Positions 11,663 to 21,589 of a stretch of DNA of 64,000 nt are shown one piece after another. This DNA is from Nematopogon swammerdamellus. Its lineage: Eukaryota; Arthropoda; Insecta; Lepidoptera; Adelidae. The translations under genes and the position numbers were made by a program. The notes under the pieces were generated by a model that searched no databases, was not told the DNA's origin, and worked only from the letters and a program-made list of their open reading frames with translations. The stretch lies in the NCBI GenBank assembly GCA_946902875.1, contig OX336353.1, positions 19,171,151 through 19,235,150 on the forward strand. Reading direction: 5' to 3'. Every line of letters begins with the position of its first letter. Positions within the stretch are counted from its first letter, which is position 1.

Positions 11663-11702
11663 TTTAACCCCCGACGAAAAAAACGGAGGGGTGTTATAAG
11701 TT

Positions 11703-11706
<4 letters not shown>

Positions 11707-11748
<42 letters not shown>
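11707..11748 (+). repeat. (GT)n microsatellite
   Basis: About 21 uninterrupted GT units inside the family P element; the 46.8 kb copy has only a few units at the same spot. Confidence 0.95.
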
Positions 11749-11749
<1 letters not shown>

Positions 11750-11958
11750 TGTCTGTGGCATCGTAGCTCCCAAACGGATGGACCGATTTGGATGCGGTTT
11801 TTTTTATTAGGAAGCCTGTTTAATCGGGATGGTTCTTAGCTATGTTTGTAATCAAGTAATTAAGTAATTAAGTAATAAAAAAAATTATTATCTTCAAAAG
11901 TGGACCGATTTGCATGCGGTTTTTTTTAAAAAGCTTGAAATAAAAGTTAAATTACAAA

Positions 11959-12153
11959 TTTAAAAAACCCCCGACTCTTAAAAAGTCAAAAATAATTTCC
12001 GTTTACTTACTTAAAGGAGTCGGGGGACCGCTAAGTAAATTAAATATAAAGACTCAAAAGTTGCGCGGGAATTTACTTAGCGGTCTACCGACTCCTTTAA
12101 GTAAGTAAACGGAAATTATTTTTGACTTTTTAAGAGTCGGGGGTTTTTTAAAT
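11959..12153. repeat. Long palindrome (hairpin) of family P
   Basis: Arm phrases AAAAAACCCCCGACTCTTAA, TAATTTCCGTTTACTTAC and AAAGGAGTCGG recur in reverse complement on the right, with a spacer near AATATAAAGACTCAAAAG. Transcribed RNA would fold into a hairpin with arms of about 80 bp. Confidence 0.9.
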
Positions 12154-12165
12154 TTTATTTTATTT

Positions 12166-12511
12166 ATTAAGGCTAGTTCATATAGAGGTACCTACGTTGC
12201 GTACTTAATATCGACGAGTTTGTTCAAACTTTCGAAGGCCAGTTTTGTTATAAGAATCTAAAAAATCACAGCATTAGAGAACTCAACCTTGGACGTAATT
12301 GTTTTAATTTTTCGAATTGGTGTGAATAATTATTTCAATTTTTTTTTTTAAAGTGGCACCTAATTTTGACCTTTTATTCCCTTTGATTATTTTGATTTAG
12401 GAAAACAACCAAAATATGCCTTATATTGTTGTAATTTTTAAAAATGGAAATTTTGCTATATTTTTAAATATTACGTACAATTTTGCGCCTGCGAATTTTG
12501 AATTTGCCGTT
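12166..12511. other. Unassigned A+T-rich sequence
   Basis: No feature recognised between the family P element and the piggyBac-like element. Confidence 0.45.
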
Positions 12512-12513
12512 AA

Positions 12514-13155
12514 CCCTTTGGCTCCCAGAAGACCCGGCCGGGTCTTATGACGCGCCAATCTGATAACTCCCAGAAGACCCGGCCGGGTCTCGGCGCGGCG
12601 CGGCTCTCTATTTAATTCATAACTAATTCTACCAATTTCCTATCAAACAACTGATTACTGGTATACATTCTTGGTTAAATTTACTAATAACTATTATCAA
12701 ACATGACTGGGCAACACATCACCTTCACACAGAAAATATTTTTTGAAAATGTAAAAAAAAAAAGGCTCCCATGACGACTGACATTTCCACAGACACTGGA
12801 ATACACAGATCTTGTACCGTATTTTGTGTACCCGTATTCGAGAGTACGTCTTATTAGCTTTATTTAGAGGTATGACTCGTCTATGGAAATTATACAGTTT
12901 TGGTCAGAAAAAACAAAAAAAAAATGTCGAGCGTGTTTTGTTTTGCCTGGAGTTCAAAAAATCGGTCTGTGCTTCTAAATAAGTGAATCCTGAAGTGTTT
13001 GGTATGACTGAACGCGCAATTTCAGTACAAAGAAGACTGAATACAGATCAGTGATGAATCGATCGATTGAGGCGGGATATTCGAATTTGTGCGGGAGCGC
13101 GCGCGCCAAAATTTTGGGTTTTTGCGCGCGGCGAAAAGGGCTGGGAGTCAACGGT
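12514..13155. mobile_element. Possible piggyBac-like non-autonomous element
   Basis: A TTAA at 12510-12513 is followed directly by CCCTTTGGCTCCCAG. Near 13141 CTGGGAGTCAACGG is a degraded inverted version of that terminus. TTAA targets and CCC/CCT ends are features of piggyBac transposons. The phrase CTCCCAGAAGACCCGGCC, which leads into the palindromic GACCCGGCCGGGTC, occurs twice at the left end. The right TTAA is not seen and no transposase remains, so the call is tentative. Confidence 0.4.
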
Positions 13156-13424
13156 ACGTAAGTTTATTAAAATCGTGGGAGCTGAATTGGTATCATCATA
13201 AGGAGAAAAGAACAGATACATGTAGGTAATACATAAATAGCAAGAGAGAAACAAAAACACACACATATAACAAACATGTCCCCACTACGCTTCCCTGTGG
13301 AACACATTGAAACGTAGTAAAGGCATAAGTCCTAAAACACACACACACAACAAATTCAAAACACAATGTCCATGTTTCCTGTCTAGTTCAGTATACGACC
13401 AAAGGTATGCACTAATGGTGCCTA

Positions 13425-13464
13425 GTTTCAAAACGTTGTTCCTGAGGGAACAACGTTTTGAAAC
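13425..13464. repeat. Perfect 18-bp-arm hairpin
   Basis: GTTTCAAAACGTTGTTCC, a four-base TGAG loop, then the exact reverse complement. Confidence 0.9.
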
Positions 13465-13524
13465 CACCTCAGATTCCATAAACAAACGTGTGAAAAACCA
13501 TGACGTATGCCAAAGATATTATAG

Positions 13525-13600
13525 ATACATACATGCCACACGCTTTATCCCGACAATCGGGGCAAGCAGAGTAATCAGAGTTGTGCAGGCCATTAAACAT
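13525..13600 (-). mobile_element. SINE body B2 fragment
   Basis: Minus-strand 3' end of B2: ACTCTGCTTGCCCCGATTG, CGGGATAAAGCGTGTGG and the start of a (TATG)n tail. The head is missing. Confidence 0.65.
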
Positions 13601-14072
13601 TCTAGACCGGATCAATAATGGGTCCCGACTGTTAAAGACGCTATGTTCCGCATTAGGGTGTATTATTTGTTTTTTTTATGTGTGTATCGATCATGATCAT
13701 GAAACTATAATTTCAATGGTGTAGTTATTCAATAATACTTAACAGAATTCTAGACTACTGGACTTGTTTTTTTCTTTTCAGTTTTTATTTAAAGTACTTT
13801 TTTTTAAGCAGTCGGGTTTTTTAAGTACCGGCCCCACATGGTACCATCTTATAGATAGTGCATAGATATTTGTAAATACAGTTATATATTACCTCTTCAC
13901 GCTTTGGACTGGGACAGAAACCTTCAAGAGAATGGATACTGCAGCCTAAAGAAAGAACTAAGCCTCTTTTCTACTGGCAATGTTCATTAACTATGTACGG
14001 ATAGGGAAAAAGAACTGCGGAGAAAAACGGTTCTATCCAGTATATTTTTTTGCCCTCTTCCACTAAGCTATT
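13601..14072. other. Unassigned sequence
   Basis: About 0.47 kb. A possible scrap of H2 (AAGTACCGGCCCCACATGGTA) lies at 13826-13846 on the minus strand; the rest is unrecognised. Confidence 0.5.
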
Positions 14073-14732
14073 ACAGGAGCCCTGTACTGTAACCACGAGT
14101 CAGTAAGCCTGGATACGAAATACGGCATCGTTTGTATGAGAACCGAGGTAGCCGCCAAAGGGGTGTGAAGTCTGAGGCGGGAGCGGCGCATGGAACGCCG
14201 TGATTGGCCGAGCGAGTAGGTAGCCACGTGACGCCAGTCTTCCATACGTTTGAACGGGATTCATACAATAAGTCGCTCATTGTGTCGATTCGCGATGAAA
14301 AGATGAAACGGATTTAACAATATTTAACCCTTCTTTACATCAAGGGAATAATATAACTTTCTCTTAAATGAACAAAGGCAACGCCCCTTTCACAATTTTT
14401 CGAATTTGCAGATTTTCGCATAAACACGATAATAGTTCTAAGTTCTGAGATACCTCGGATACTTTATTATAAATCTACATCAAATTTCCAAAACAATGAT
14501 ATGTAAGACCTCGTACATTGGTATTATCTTATTGGAGTATTTGTTATTGGAATTTTCCAAAATTAAAAAAATAATGTTAGAAAGTCGAAAAGTTTTGTAA
14601 CCAAAAAAAAAAAATTATTATATTATTAACAACTATTTGCTAATTACTTAGCCAACGATATGACAAATTATATTGCAATATGACTTCGCGAAAAATTCGC
14701 GAAAATCTACCCTACCATAAAAAATTTATGAG

Positions 14733-14890
14733 TACCCACCTCGATATTTAATTTTTTTACGGTAAAATGAGGTTTTCCAGGCTTTGCCTTTTTTAACAAA
14801 CTAACCAGCCATACCCACCTGGATATTTAATTTTTTTAGGGTAAAATGAGGTTTTCCAGGCTTTGCCTTTTTTAACAAACTAACCAGCCA
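14733..14890. repeat. Two tandem copies of a 79-bp unit
   Basis: The unit runs from TACCCACCT through GGTAAAATGAGGTTTTCC to AACAAACTAACCAGCCA. The copies differ at only a few bases, which suggests a recent duplication inside the P-like element. Confidence 0.95.
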
Positions 14891-15226
14891 TGCAGCTAGA
14901 GCCTTATAAAATGTACCATGCGTCTCTCTGTCAGTTTGATGGTGTGAATTCGTTATATAAGGGTTAATAAAATAACAAATGAAAGGCTGTGTAGTCTGTA
15001 ATAGAAACATATATTTGAAACAGAACAATAATTTACTTAATTGTTTATTTATAGATCGGTATCTATATTAAAATTTTCATTTGGTAACTTTTGAACAATT
15101 GAATTAAATTTAAAAGCACAATTTACGACATTTACATTGTTACTGTTTACATTGTTGACATTTACATTGTTATTGTTGAACTAAAGAACTAAAGAACTAA
15201 CATGTGTCTCGAGAGATGGTCGCGCA

Positions 15227-15530
15227 ACAGATGGGTAGATCTCACCGAGACCTAAAGTTTGAGTACCAACACGATGGGTCTAGCACCAGTGGTTCTCGAG
15301 TTATGACCAAAACAAAAGTTCATGTGACAGATGGATAGATCTCACCGAGACCTGAAGTTTGAGTACCAACACGATGGGTCTAGCACCAGTGGTTCTCGAG
15401 TTATGACCAAAACAATAGTTAATGTGACAGATGGATAGATCTCATCGAGACGTTCAGATTGACTACCAACACGATGGGTCTAAGTCCAGTGGTTCTGTAG
15501 ATATGACCAAAACTAATGATCACGTGACAG
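15227..15530. repeat. Three tandem copies of a 100-bp unit
   Basis: ACAG-ATGG-TAGATCTCA recurs at 15227, 15327 and 15427, with ACAGATG again at 15527, a spacing of exactly 100 bp. CCAACACGATGGGTCTA and CCAGTGGTTCT occur in every unit. The third unit is the most diverged. Confidence 0.95.
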
Positions 15531-16219
15531 ATGATAATTCCGACCCCTCACTCGCATGATCGCATCGCATTTCGCATTTAGATGCTAGCTAGCTAGCTAG
15601 CAGCGGAGCGCAGGCGCTATATAGCATTTAGCATTTAGCAGTACCACAGATAAATAGCACATACTTCATTGCTTTGTGCGTTCCAAAACAAACGAACCAA
15701 CAAAGTTTTACGAACGAAACAGCAATGCTAATTAAAATTAAATGTGATTATTGCTTAGCATTTAGCATTAATTTTTATTCATCAGGGCGCTTAGCAGTGC
15801 TAAATGCTAACGGGGTATTCATTATGAATTAATTTTGTTAATGCTAAGCATAACAAGACTAATTCCCGGTAGACGCATGACCTAAAGAAATTAATTCCTT
15901 TAGAGTCGCTCAAAAGTAAAAACCGGTAGGTACTGGTTGAATGAAAAAAGCGCGATAAACGAATATTGAACGAGGAAACCTGCTGAGGTTGACTAGAAGA
16001 AATGTCCTTTGGCAATAAGGCAGAATGCATGAAATATCTGTATACATTTAACATACATATTTATCAATAAACAAAAAAAATTACAAGAGCTAACTGCATC
16101 CAACACGATAGTCGACCTATGGTGGGTAAGCAGAAAAGAGCTCTCCATACATATTTACGCCGATGTTTGTTACTGAAATTCAAGCGAAAAATGCTATCAA
16201 ATTGAATGAAAGTACTTAC

Positions 16220-16299
16220 TCGTGAAAGGTGACTCCATCTGTGTTCAAGTTTGAATTTTTCGACGACTTTTTGCACCAAAGCACTGCACAATGAGGCAT
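16220..16299 (-). CDS. First coding exon of a THAP zinc-finger protein
   Basis: The minus-strand ATG at 16297-16299 begins MPHCAVLWC, and the frame continues through K-K-S-S-K-N-S to GVTFH. The exon ends after GA, directly before a strong donor, GTAAGTAC. Cys4 and Cys9 and the F-H pair before the splice site match the start of the THAP domain (C2CH zinc finger, usual start M-P-x-x-C-x4-C, then S/T-F-H-x-F-P), a sequence-specific DNA-binding fold found in host regulators and in P-element transposases. The exon is 80 nt, 26 codons plus 2 bases, so codon 27 would be Glu or Asp. The second half of the domain (C-x2-H, AVPTIF box) should be on a downstream exon. I could not find it; the nearest acceptor (near 16166) leads into a frame without THAP character. 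Confidence 0.7.
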
Positions 16300-16431
16300 T
16301 TTGTGACAGACGCGCACGTTCGCTCCGCCTGAGCGGCGGACGGAGACTAAGATCGGTCGCCGGCGCTAGACTGACGCGCTGGCGCGTGTGCGCCGACGCG
16401 CGGCTACCCCTGTCCTCCTATGTATAGCGCC
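16300..16431 (-). promoter_or_regulatory. G+C-rich, CpG-rich leader upstream of the THAP exon
   Basis: About 130 bp, dense in CG dinucleotides (for example GACGCGCTGGCGCGTGTGCG), between the start codon and the right inverted repeat. It contrasts sharply with the A+T-rich interior. Promoter function is inferred from position only; no TATA box or initiator is clear. Confidence 0.35.
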
Positions 16432-16679
16432 TCCAGGCTTACTGACTCGTGACTGTAACACACCAGCCCCTATGTAAAATGGCGCGGCATCGCGAGCTTC
16501 GCTTGTATTTATTTTGTTCCAGTTAGTTCATGAATAGGCCCAGACCGAATCGGCGTGCATTGTGGTCGCAATATGTCCGCCCAAACGGGATCCCTATTAT
16601 AGCCACACGGGACGCGTCGGGATGTGATCCTTGAATCCTTGTTGAAATCCTGATTCTTGAAAGATCAAATTCAGCTGTT

Positions 16680-16990
16680 TTTTATAGAAAGCGCGACACG
16701 TGGCGCCGAGCCACCCATAAGATGTCTAACGACGCCCATGGGCATTCGGTCGTACGCGGGGGTTGCGAATGCCATGCCGTCCTGACAGGTGCCTATTCAC
16801 GCCTCTCTTGAAGGACCCGATACTATACTTGGTGGGAAATATGTGAGCAGGGAGAACGTTCCAGAGTTTACCAGTTTTGTGGAGGAAATATCTGCAGAAC
16901 CGATTGGTACGCATCCGTGGTAAGTCAAGCGTGTAGGGATGCAATCCCTGCCCAGTGCGCGTTGTGCGGAGGTGGAAAGGGGCTCTCAGT
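16680..16990 (-). mobile_element. LINE-A 3' end with clear ORF2 C-terminus
   Basis: The minus-strand frame reads LDLPRMRTNRFCRYFL, TGKLWNVLPAHIFP, YSIGSFKRGVNRHLSG and ends PNAHGRR before a stop. This is the conserved C-terminus of a CR1/Jockey-type ORF2 protein, the region after the reverse transcriptase. The 3' UTR ends TTTCTATAAAAAAC. One frameshift lies near the 5' limit. Confidence 0.85.
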
Positions 16991-18374
16991 TTATATAATA
17001 TGAAACGAGTTGTTTTTAAACTGAAGGCGAAAGTTATTTCTAGCTTCCGTTAACGCATTTTATACAAAATTGTATGAAACTACATACGAAACCATAAAAA
17101 AATTATTACACAAAATTTTTCACCGCAACACCAAAATTTACTATTTAACGTCGATATTTTTTTAAGGTTACCTAAACCCAAACCCTTATAAAATCAATGA
17201 GATGCTCAACCGTCCGACATAAATTTGTTGACATAATATTCTGGAAACTGGATTTAAGTTTTCGATTTAGGGTACCGATACAATTTCAAGAGTAACTAGT
17301 CATGCATGAGTACTTAACTTGAAACAGTATATATTATACACTTTTCAGTTAGCTGTTCAGTAGAATCTTCAATGCGGGGCAGTACCCAACTAACATTATG
17401 GTGTTAAGACAGGCGTTATAAGAGCTGTTTAATAGAGGCCCATTCTTATACAGGTTAAGACTGCGGTACTACAGCGTGAGGCACAATTTGCCAAATTTGC
17501 CACATTTTCGTTTCGGTTTTTTGTTCAACGAATTTCAAAAATATATATATTAAAAATCCTGTCTAAAAGTTGACTATATTTAAAAGTTGGTGACAGATTT
17601 TTATTTTTATTTATGTCATTTAATATGTGAAAAAAAAAAATCACAAACGTACTACTAAATGGTCCTAAATACTCCGAAATGCTCTCTTTGATTTGAAATT
17701 GCAGCTTTCTAAAACATTATTTTGAGTTTATACAATGGTTTATACTAATTAATTGCAGATGATCTAAGATAAAATTTAACTTCTTTTGACAGATTTGGAT
17801 ATTCGTGTAATGTAAATTGGTTTAACAAACTTTGAACAAATACTATAAAACAAGCGAACGCGTTCTTTAGTGACTTTACAACAGAGTTAGTAAGTGCTAT
17901 AAGGGTGGGACAAGAGCTCTACAGTAGTGACGCGTTATACCAATCCAATATACCACTTTAAGATCTAAAAAACCTGCCGTTAGCACCAATTTGTTTGTTG
18001 GGTGGGGCGACATCTGTCGGCATCGCAACAAACTAGAAAGCGGTTAAATCCGGCTACGGCGCGCATCCCGCGGTTCGCAACGGATACACCGTCCGGTCGC
18101 TGCGCCAGATTTGTGGCGTTCAAAAATAAATTGCGTGGTTTGTTTCAATTAAATTTCGAGCCTGAACCTAGGGGCCCAGTAATTGAATGCCGGCCATCGG
18201 TCTGACGGATACGCGAGCGGTGTTAGGCTTAGTGGTGGTCATTATTCAGCGGTCCCGCTTCAGCTGATGCCATGAACGTTTGTTCGACCTGATGCCCTGA
18301 ATGGAGTTGCGTGATTAGGTAAATTGATGGATACTAATATCGATAGCTCCGGAAACATTTTATACAAACAAATA
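16991..18374. other. Unassigned sequence
   Basis: About 1.4 kb with no recognised repeat. A G+C-richer segment at 18000-18240 has one 67-codon frame without family resemblance, so it could be low-copy DNA. Confidence 0.5.
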
Positions 18375-18535
18375 AATACATACATACCATCACGCTGTAT
18401 CGCGACAACGAATAAGCAGAGTAATCGGTGTTGTGCTTCAAGAACTCGAGTAAATTTCTGCACAATAACGACTACCACGTTTCGCAAAATGTTATAGGAC
18501 AAGATAACTATCAAGCAGCAAGTATGGCACAAAAA
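18375..18535 (-). mobile_element. SINE body B2 fragment
   Basis: Minus-strand B2: GCTTGATAGTTATCTTGTCC, AAACGTGGTAGTCGTTATTG, GATTACTCTGCTTATTCG, then ATACAGCGTGATGG and a (TATG)n tail. The H2 head is missing. Confidence 0.7.
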
Positions 18536-18715
18536 TAGTAATATAGCAGACTGACTAATAGTCGTATAGTAGACTAATAGTAATATATGTAATTGACTAA
18601 TAGTATAGCAGACTGACTAATAGTGGTATATATAGTAGACTAATAGTAATACATATAGCAGACTTATTAATAGTGGTATAGTATTACTAATAGTAAATAG
18701 TAGACTAAGAGTAAT
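18536..18715. repeat. Degenerate minisatellite
   Basis: Imperfect units built from AGTAGACTAATAGTAATA and AGCAGACTGACTAATAGTGG alternate about four times. Unit length drifts between about 40 and 55 bp. Confidence 0.85.
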
Positions 18716-18717
18716 CG

Positions 18718-18835
18718 AATTTTTCAAGTTTTCCAGTGGGGTAGGCAGACACAACGGATCTACACGTGCCACGATCCTGACCCACCTCTGCCGCCTCTTC
18801 TACTCTCATAATGTACTTCATACATGCTCGTCGGT
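18718..18835 (-). mobile_element. LINE-C 3'-end fragment
   Basis: In reverse complement it matches the end of the LINE-C frame at 49962-50325: the ACRRACMKYIMRVEEAAEV-type stretch, CGTGGCACGTGTAGATCC and GCCTACCCCACTGG. Only the last 40 codons or so remain. Confidence 0.7.
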
Positions 18836-19180
18836 TACAGGTACTACGCATTTGACCATTTTTGGGAAAATGCCCGATTAACTGACCATTTTTGAAAAAA
18901 AATTCCCGACTTTAAATGTGTCTAGTTTATGAGCACATAACTTTCAACTGCGCAGTAAAACACGATTCAAATAAGAATAGGATTCTACGAACTGTCAAAC
19001 TGACGGGACAAACGTCAAACTGCCTTCACTTCAGTAAGACTTCCGTATGGCGTGCAAAAAAAGAAATATACGGTTCGAAAAAAAAATTAGAAAAATAGAA
19101 AGAAAATAATTAATTACTTTTAAATAAATATTGATTTGAACAACAGATATTCAAACAGAGATACATACAAAATTGTTATT

Positions 19181-19264
19181 CTACTCCAGCTCTTCATTAC
19201 CACTCATTTCATCATCGTTGTCTGATTGTTCCGAGTCCCTCCCTACTGCTGCTGCTGTTACTGT
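19181..19264 (-). pseudogene. Transposase C-terminal remnant
   Basis: The minus-strand frame reads TVTAAAVGRDSEQSDNDD, then EMSGNEELE and a TAG stop at 19181-19183. Acidic, Ser/Glu-rich tails of this sort are common at the end of DDE transposases. It sits where the C-terminus of the 18958-20037 transposon should be. Short length makes the call inferential. Confidence 0.45.
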
Positions 19265-19294
19265 CATCAATCATCTAAGAGTAAATGAAAGTTA

Positions 19295-19405
19295 TTGGCG
19301 TATACATACATACGTACATACATAGCGTCACGCCTGTTTCCCGGTGGGGTAGGCAGAGACAACGGATCTCCACGTGCCACGATCCTGACACACCTCTGCC
19401 GCCAC
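19295..19405 (-). mobile_element. LINE-C 3'-end fragment
   Basis: Minus-strand GGCGGCAGAGGTGTGTCAGG, CACGTGGAGATCCGTTGTC and CTACCCCACCGGGAAACAGG, then GTGACGCTATG and a (TATG)n tail. It lies inside the mariner-like element. Confidence 0.8.
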
Positions 19406-19466
19406 CTTATTAGAATATGTTCATATTATAAACTAATGCACTTATACTAATATTATAAAGAGTTCA

Positions 19467-19665
19467 GCCTCGGTAGCTCAGTGGTGCGGTCGGTCGACTG
19501 TTGTTAAGGACACCTGGGCGCGGTCAGTACTTAAATGGGTGACCGTGTTTCGGATTCCACGTAAAACTGTAGGTCCCTTCGCTTCTTACCTTACTAGGTG
19601 GTAGGGCTTATCCCGGCCGGGTTGGTACCACCGCACTGAATGAAACGTCGGTCGGCTCGAGTAGA
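19467..19665 (+). mobile_element. SINE H1-core, 3'-truncated
   Basis: Starts CCTCGGTAGCTCAGTGGTGC (tRNA A box), then GTTAAGGACACCTGGGCGCG and AGTACTTAAATGGGTGACCG (5S-like), TTTCGGATTCCACG (B box), and the core ACTAGGTGGTAGGG to ACCGCACTGAATG. The T1 tail is absent or unrecognisable beyond 19665. Confidence 0.8.
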
Positions 19666-19690
19666 CTTCTTGAGGCATGTAGATATTTCC

Positions 19691-19837
19691 ATTTGATTCT
19701 GATACAATTTCAGGGTTCTTCAATTGTTGCAGGATCGCAGAGGCGTGTTCTTTTTCGCCCACGAAGAACTTATCAACATTGCTGATAATTTCTCGAGATC
19801 TTCGATGTAAAAGAGAACCTCTTTTACTCATTGTCAT
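19691..19837 (-). pseudogene. Transposase N-terminal remnant
   Basis: The minus-strand frame begins MTMSKRGSLLHRRSREIISN and continues VDKFFVGEKEHASAIL to about residue 49. The pattern, a basic start, L-x-x-x-x-R-E-I-I-x-N-V and K-F-F-x-x-E-K, is that of the helix-turn-helix N-terminus of many insect transposases. After about 49 residues the frame runs into SINE sequence, so the protein is cut off before its catalytic domain. Assignment beyond Tc1/mariner-like rests on the flanking TA and inverted repeats. Confidence 0.6.
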
Positions 19838-20313
19838 CTACACACGAAAAGGTCCCAGAGCAAGAAAGTCAATAACAAACATAACAAAAACACAAAAACA
19901 AATAACAAACAAAATTAACAATTGAAACAAAGCAATACAAACTTGTAAACCCGTGCGGGCGTTCAGACCGTACAAACAACAGTTTGTTCTGTCAGTTTGA
20001 CAGTTCGTAGAATCCTATTCTTATTTGAATCGTGTTGTACCTACACTTAACACCCAAAAATTTAGTCAACAAATTAACTTTTCCCCAAAATTACCCACCA
20101 AGCAAACAAAACGATCGTCTCCTCGCAAGGGGATAATGGAAACCATTAGCGATGACGTCTATATCCAGGAGCCGTGACAAATCCGATGACGCTTCCCTTG
20201 AAGAAACAAATACTAGGGCGCTTGGAGTAGGCAGTGCGCCAACGAGCAAGATAAATCAATTCGTAGGGAGCTTGAGATTCGGACCTCTGTGGGCCCTTTT
20301 TTTTGCTACGAAG

Positions 20314-21369
20314 CAGGGCTGACAGATTCTGATATTTTTTTCTCAATTTTTTTTTTGTTAATTTATTTTCGCAAAAGCATACAAATATAAATTTACACTA
20401 TGATACTATTTAGGTATTATACTAGGATCTTATAGGTATAAACTATAATTTCATCTTTATCCATGTATAATTAATCTAATGAATCAATTCGGAACGAGTT
20501 TGAGATGTCTGCGGGCTTTTTGTTTTTTTGTTTCGCATGAGTGACCACTTCTGATATTTTTTTTGTTCTTAAATTGTTGTAAAATTTATTTGTATTTCCG
20601 AAAACACGCGTGTATTCATATCTACTATTTAGGTATTAAATCTGCAGTAGAAATCAAAAATTTTACACGGAAATATTCTAAGTTACAACTTAATAAATAA
20701 AAACTAGACAGCCAATCTGTTTAAATTATTTTAAACATTTGAAATTCTTACATACACACACATTAAGAAGAATACATACTTGCGTGCGAAACATAAAATT
20801 AAGTAACGTTGTAATTTTAAAGATATTAAAAAAAATGCGAATACTGACCTCAATCTGAGCTAATATTTACATCATCACAAAGCAAAGGTTTAGTACATAA
20901 CTTTCCAATTTTAAAATATGTTTTCCAAAAGTACATACTAAATAATATCTTACAGTAGATAGATAGATATTATTTTTTGCACACCAAACATAAATAAACA
21001 ATGATACACGAAGAAAACATTCAGAAGAACAATAGAAACATATAATAAAACACAGATAAACAGAATAACAAAGCACGCAAATGCGGACTAATCACTATAA
21101 GATATTTTTTCCAGTCAACATTTGGTGGATGAGAGTAAATTGAAGAAGATTAGAAAAGTAATAATATACGATAAATACTTATATATGTGCAGTAAGCCCA
21201 ACGTAAGCCAAAAACGCAAAGTCATATTGAGCAAAAGATACCAAAATTATCAAAATTGACCAAAAAAACGACAAAATTGCACGTTAAGCTCCACCCCTCT
21301 TCCGTAAGTTATAAGTGCTTTCACGTGATTGAACGAAAATCCCGAATCTTAAGCACTCTGTCAGCCCTG
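20314..21369. mobile_element. hAT-like non-autonomous element
   Basis: CAGGGCTGACAGA at 20314 and its exact inverse TCTGTCAGCCCTG ending at 21369 form short terminal inverted repeats of the CAGGG...CCCTG type seen in hAT elements. The flanking 8-mers differ, so no target duplication supports it. Inside, a block beginning TTCTGATATTTTTTT is directly duplicated (about 20331-20440 and 20549-20660). No transposase is visible. Confidence 0.5.
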
Positions 21370-21589
21370 ATTCTCGCTCCAGACGCGCCGAGATTCGTCG
21401 TCGGCAACCCTATTATTTCACCATAATGGTGTGACATCGCCTCGTGAAATTGGAATGACACCGAGCGTCAACCCTGCCGTCCGCCGCCCCGCGCTTCTCC
21501 TGCGCTGCGCTATAGAGCGAAGAAACTGCCCAGTAATGGCATTTTACCTTCCAGAAAAAAAAAAGATAAGGCGTTAAGGTATTAAATTT

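Larger units (their letters stand above)
11663..12155 (+). mobile_element. Family P element with long 3' palindrome
   Basis: Starts ACCCCCGACGAAAAAAACGG, followed by GGTGTTATAAGTTTGACG, a GT run, GTGGCATCGTAGCTCCCAAA, TTAATCGGGATGGTTCTTAG and GCATGCGGTTTTTTTT. It ends in a near-perfect palindrome at 11959-12153. The copies at 21590 (minus) and 46803 (plus) have the same order. No coding capacity is visible, so it is a non-autonomous repeat of unknown class. Confidence 0.75.
14074..16473 (-). mobile_element. P-element-like transposon, deletion derivative
   Basis: The block is bounded by an inverted repeat whose core CACGAGTCAGTAAGCCTGGA is identical at 14094-14113 and, inverted, at 16432-16451. 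Similarity extends outward through CTGTAAC to about 40 bp. About 130-170 bp inside the right end, on the minus strand, lies a THAP-type first exon (16220-16299), the arrangement expected at the 5' end of a P-type transposase gene. The rest of the transposase was not found; the interior is taken up by A+T-rich DNA and two tandem repeats. A THAP host gene flanked by chance repeats remains possible. The target duplication could not be defined. Confidence 0.55.
18958..20037 (-). mobile_element. Tc1/mariner-type transposon, internally deleted
   Basis: A terminal inverted repeat of about 53 bp (CACGATTCAAATAAGAATAG, then GATTCTACGAACTGTCAAAC) is present at both ends with only a few differences. It is flanked by TA at 18956-18957 and 20038-20039, the target duplication typical of the IS630-Tc1-mariner superfamily. 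On the minus strand a transposase N-terminus (19691-19837) and an acidic C-terminus (19181-19264) survive at the expected ends. The catalytic middle is replaced by a SINE piece and a LINE-C scrap. Confidence 0.7.

Noticed and set aside
15227..15530. CRISPR-like array
   Set aside because: Three adjacent 100-bp units with no short repeat-spacer alternation, in a eukaryotic genome; it is a plain tandem repeat.
16064..16219. Second exon of the THAP protein directly downstream of the donor
   Set aside because: The nearest TTTCAG acceptor leads to a frame (NKHRRKYVWRALF) lacking F-P and the later Cys-x2-His of THAP, so it was not joined.
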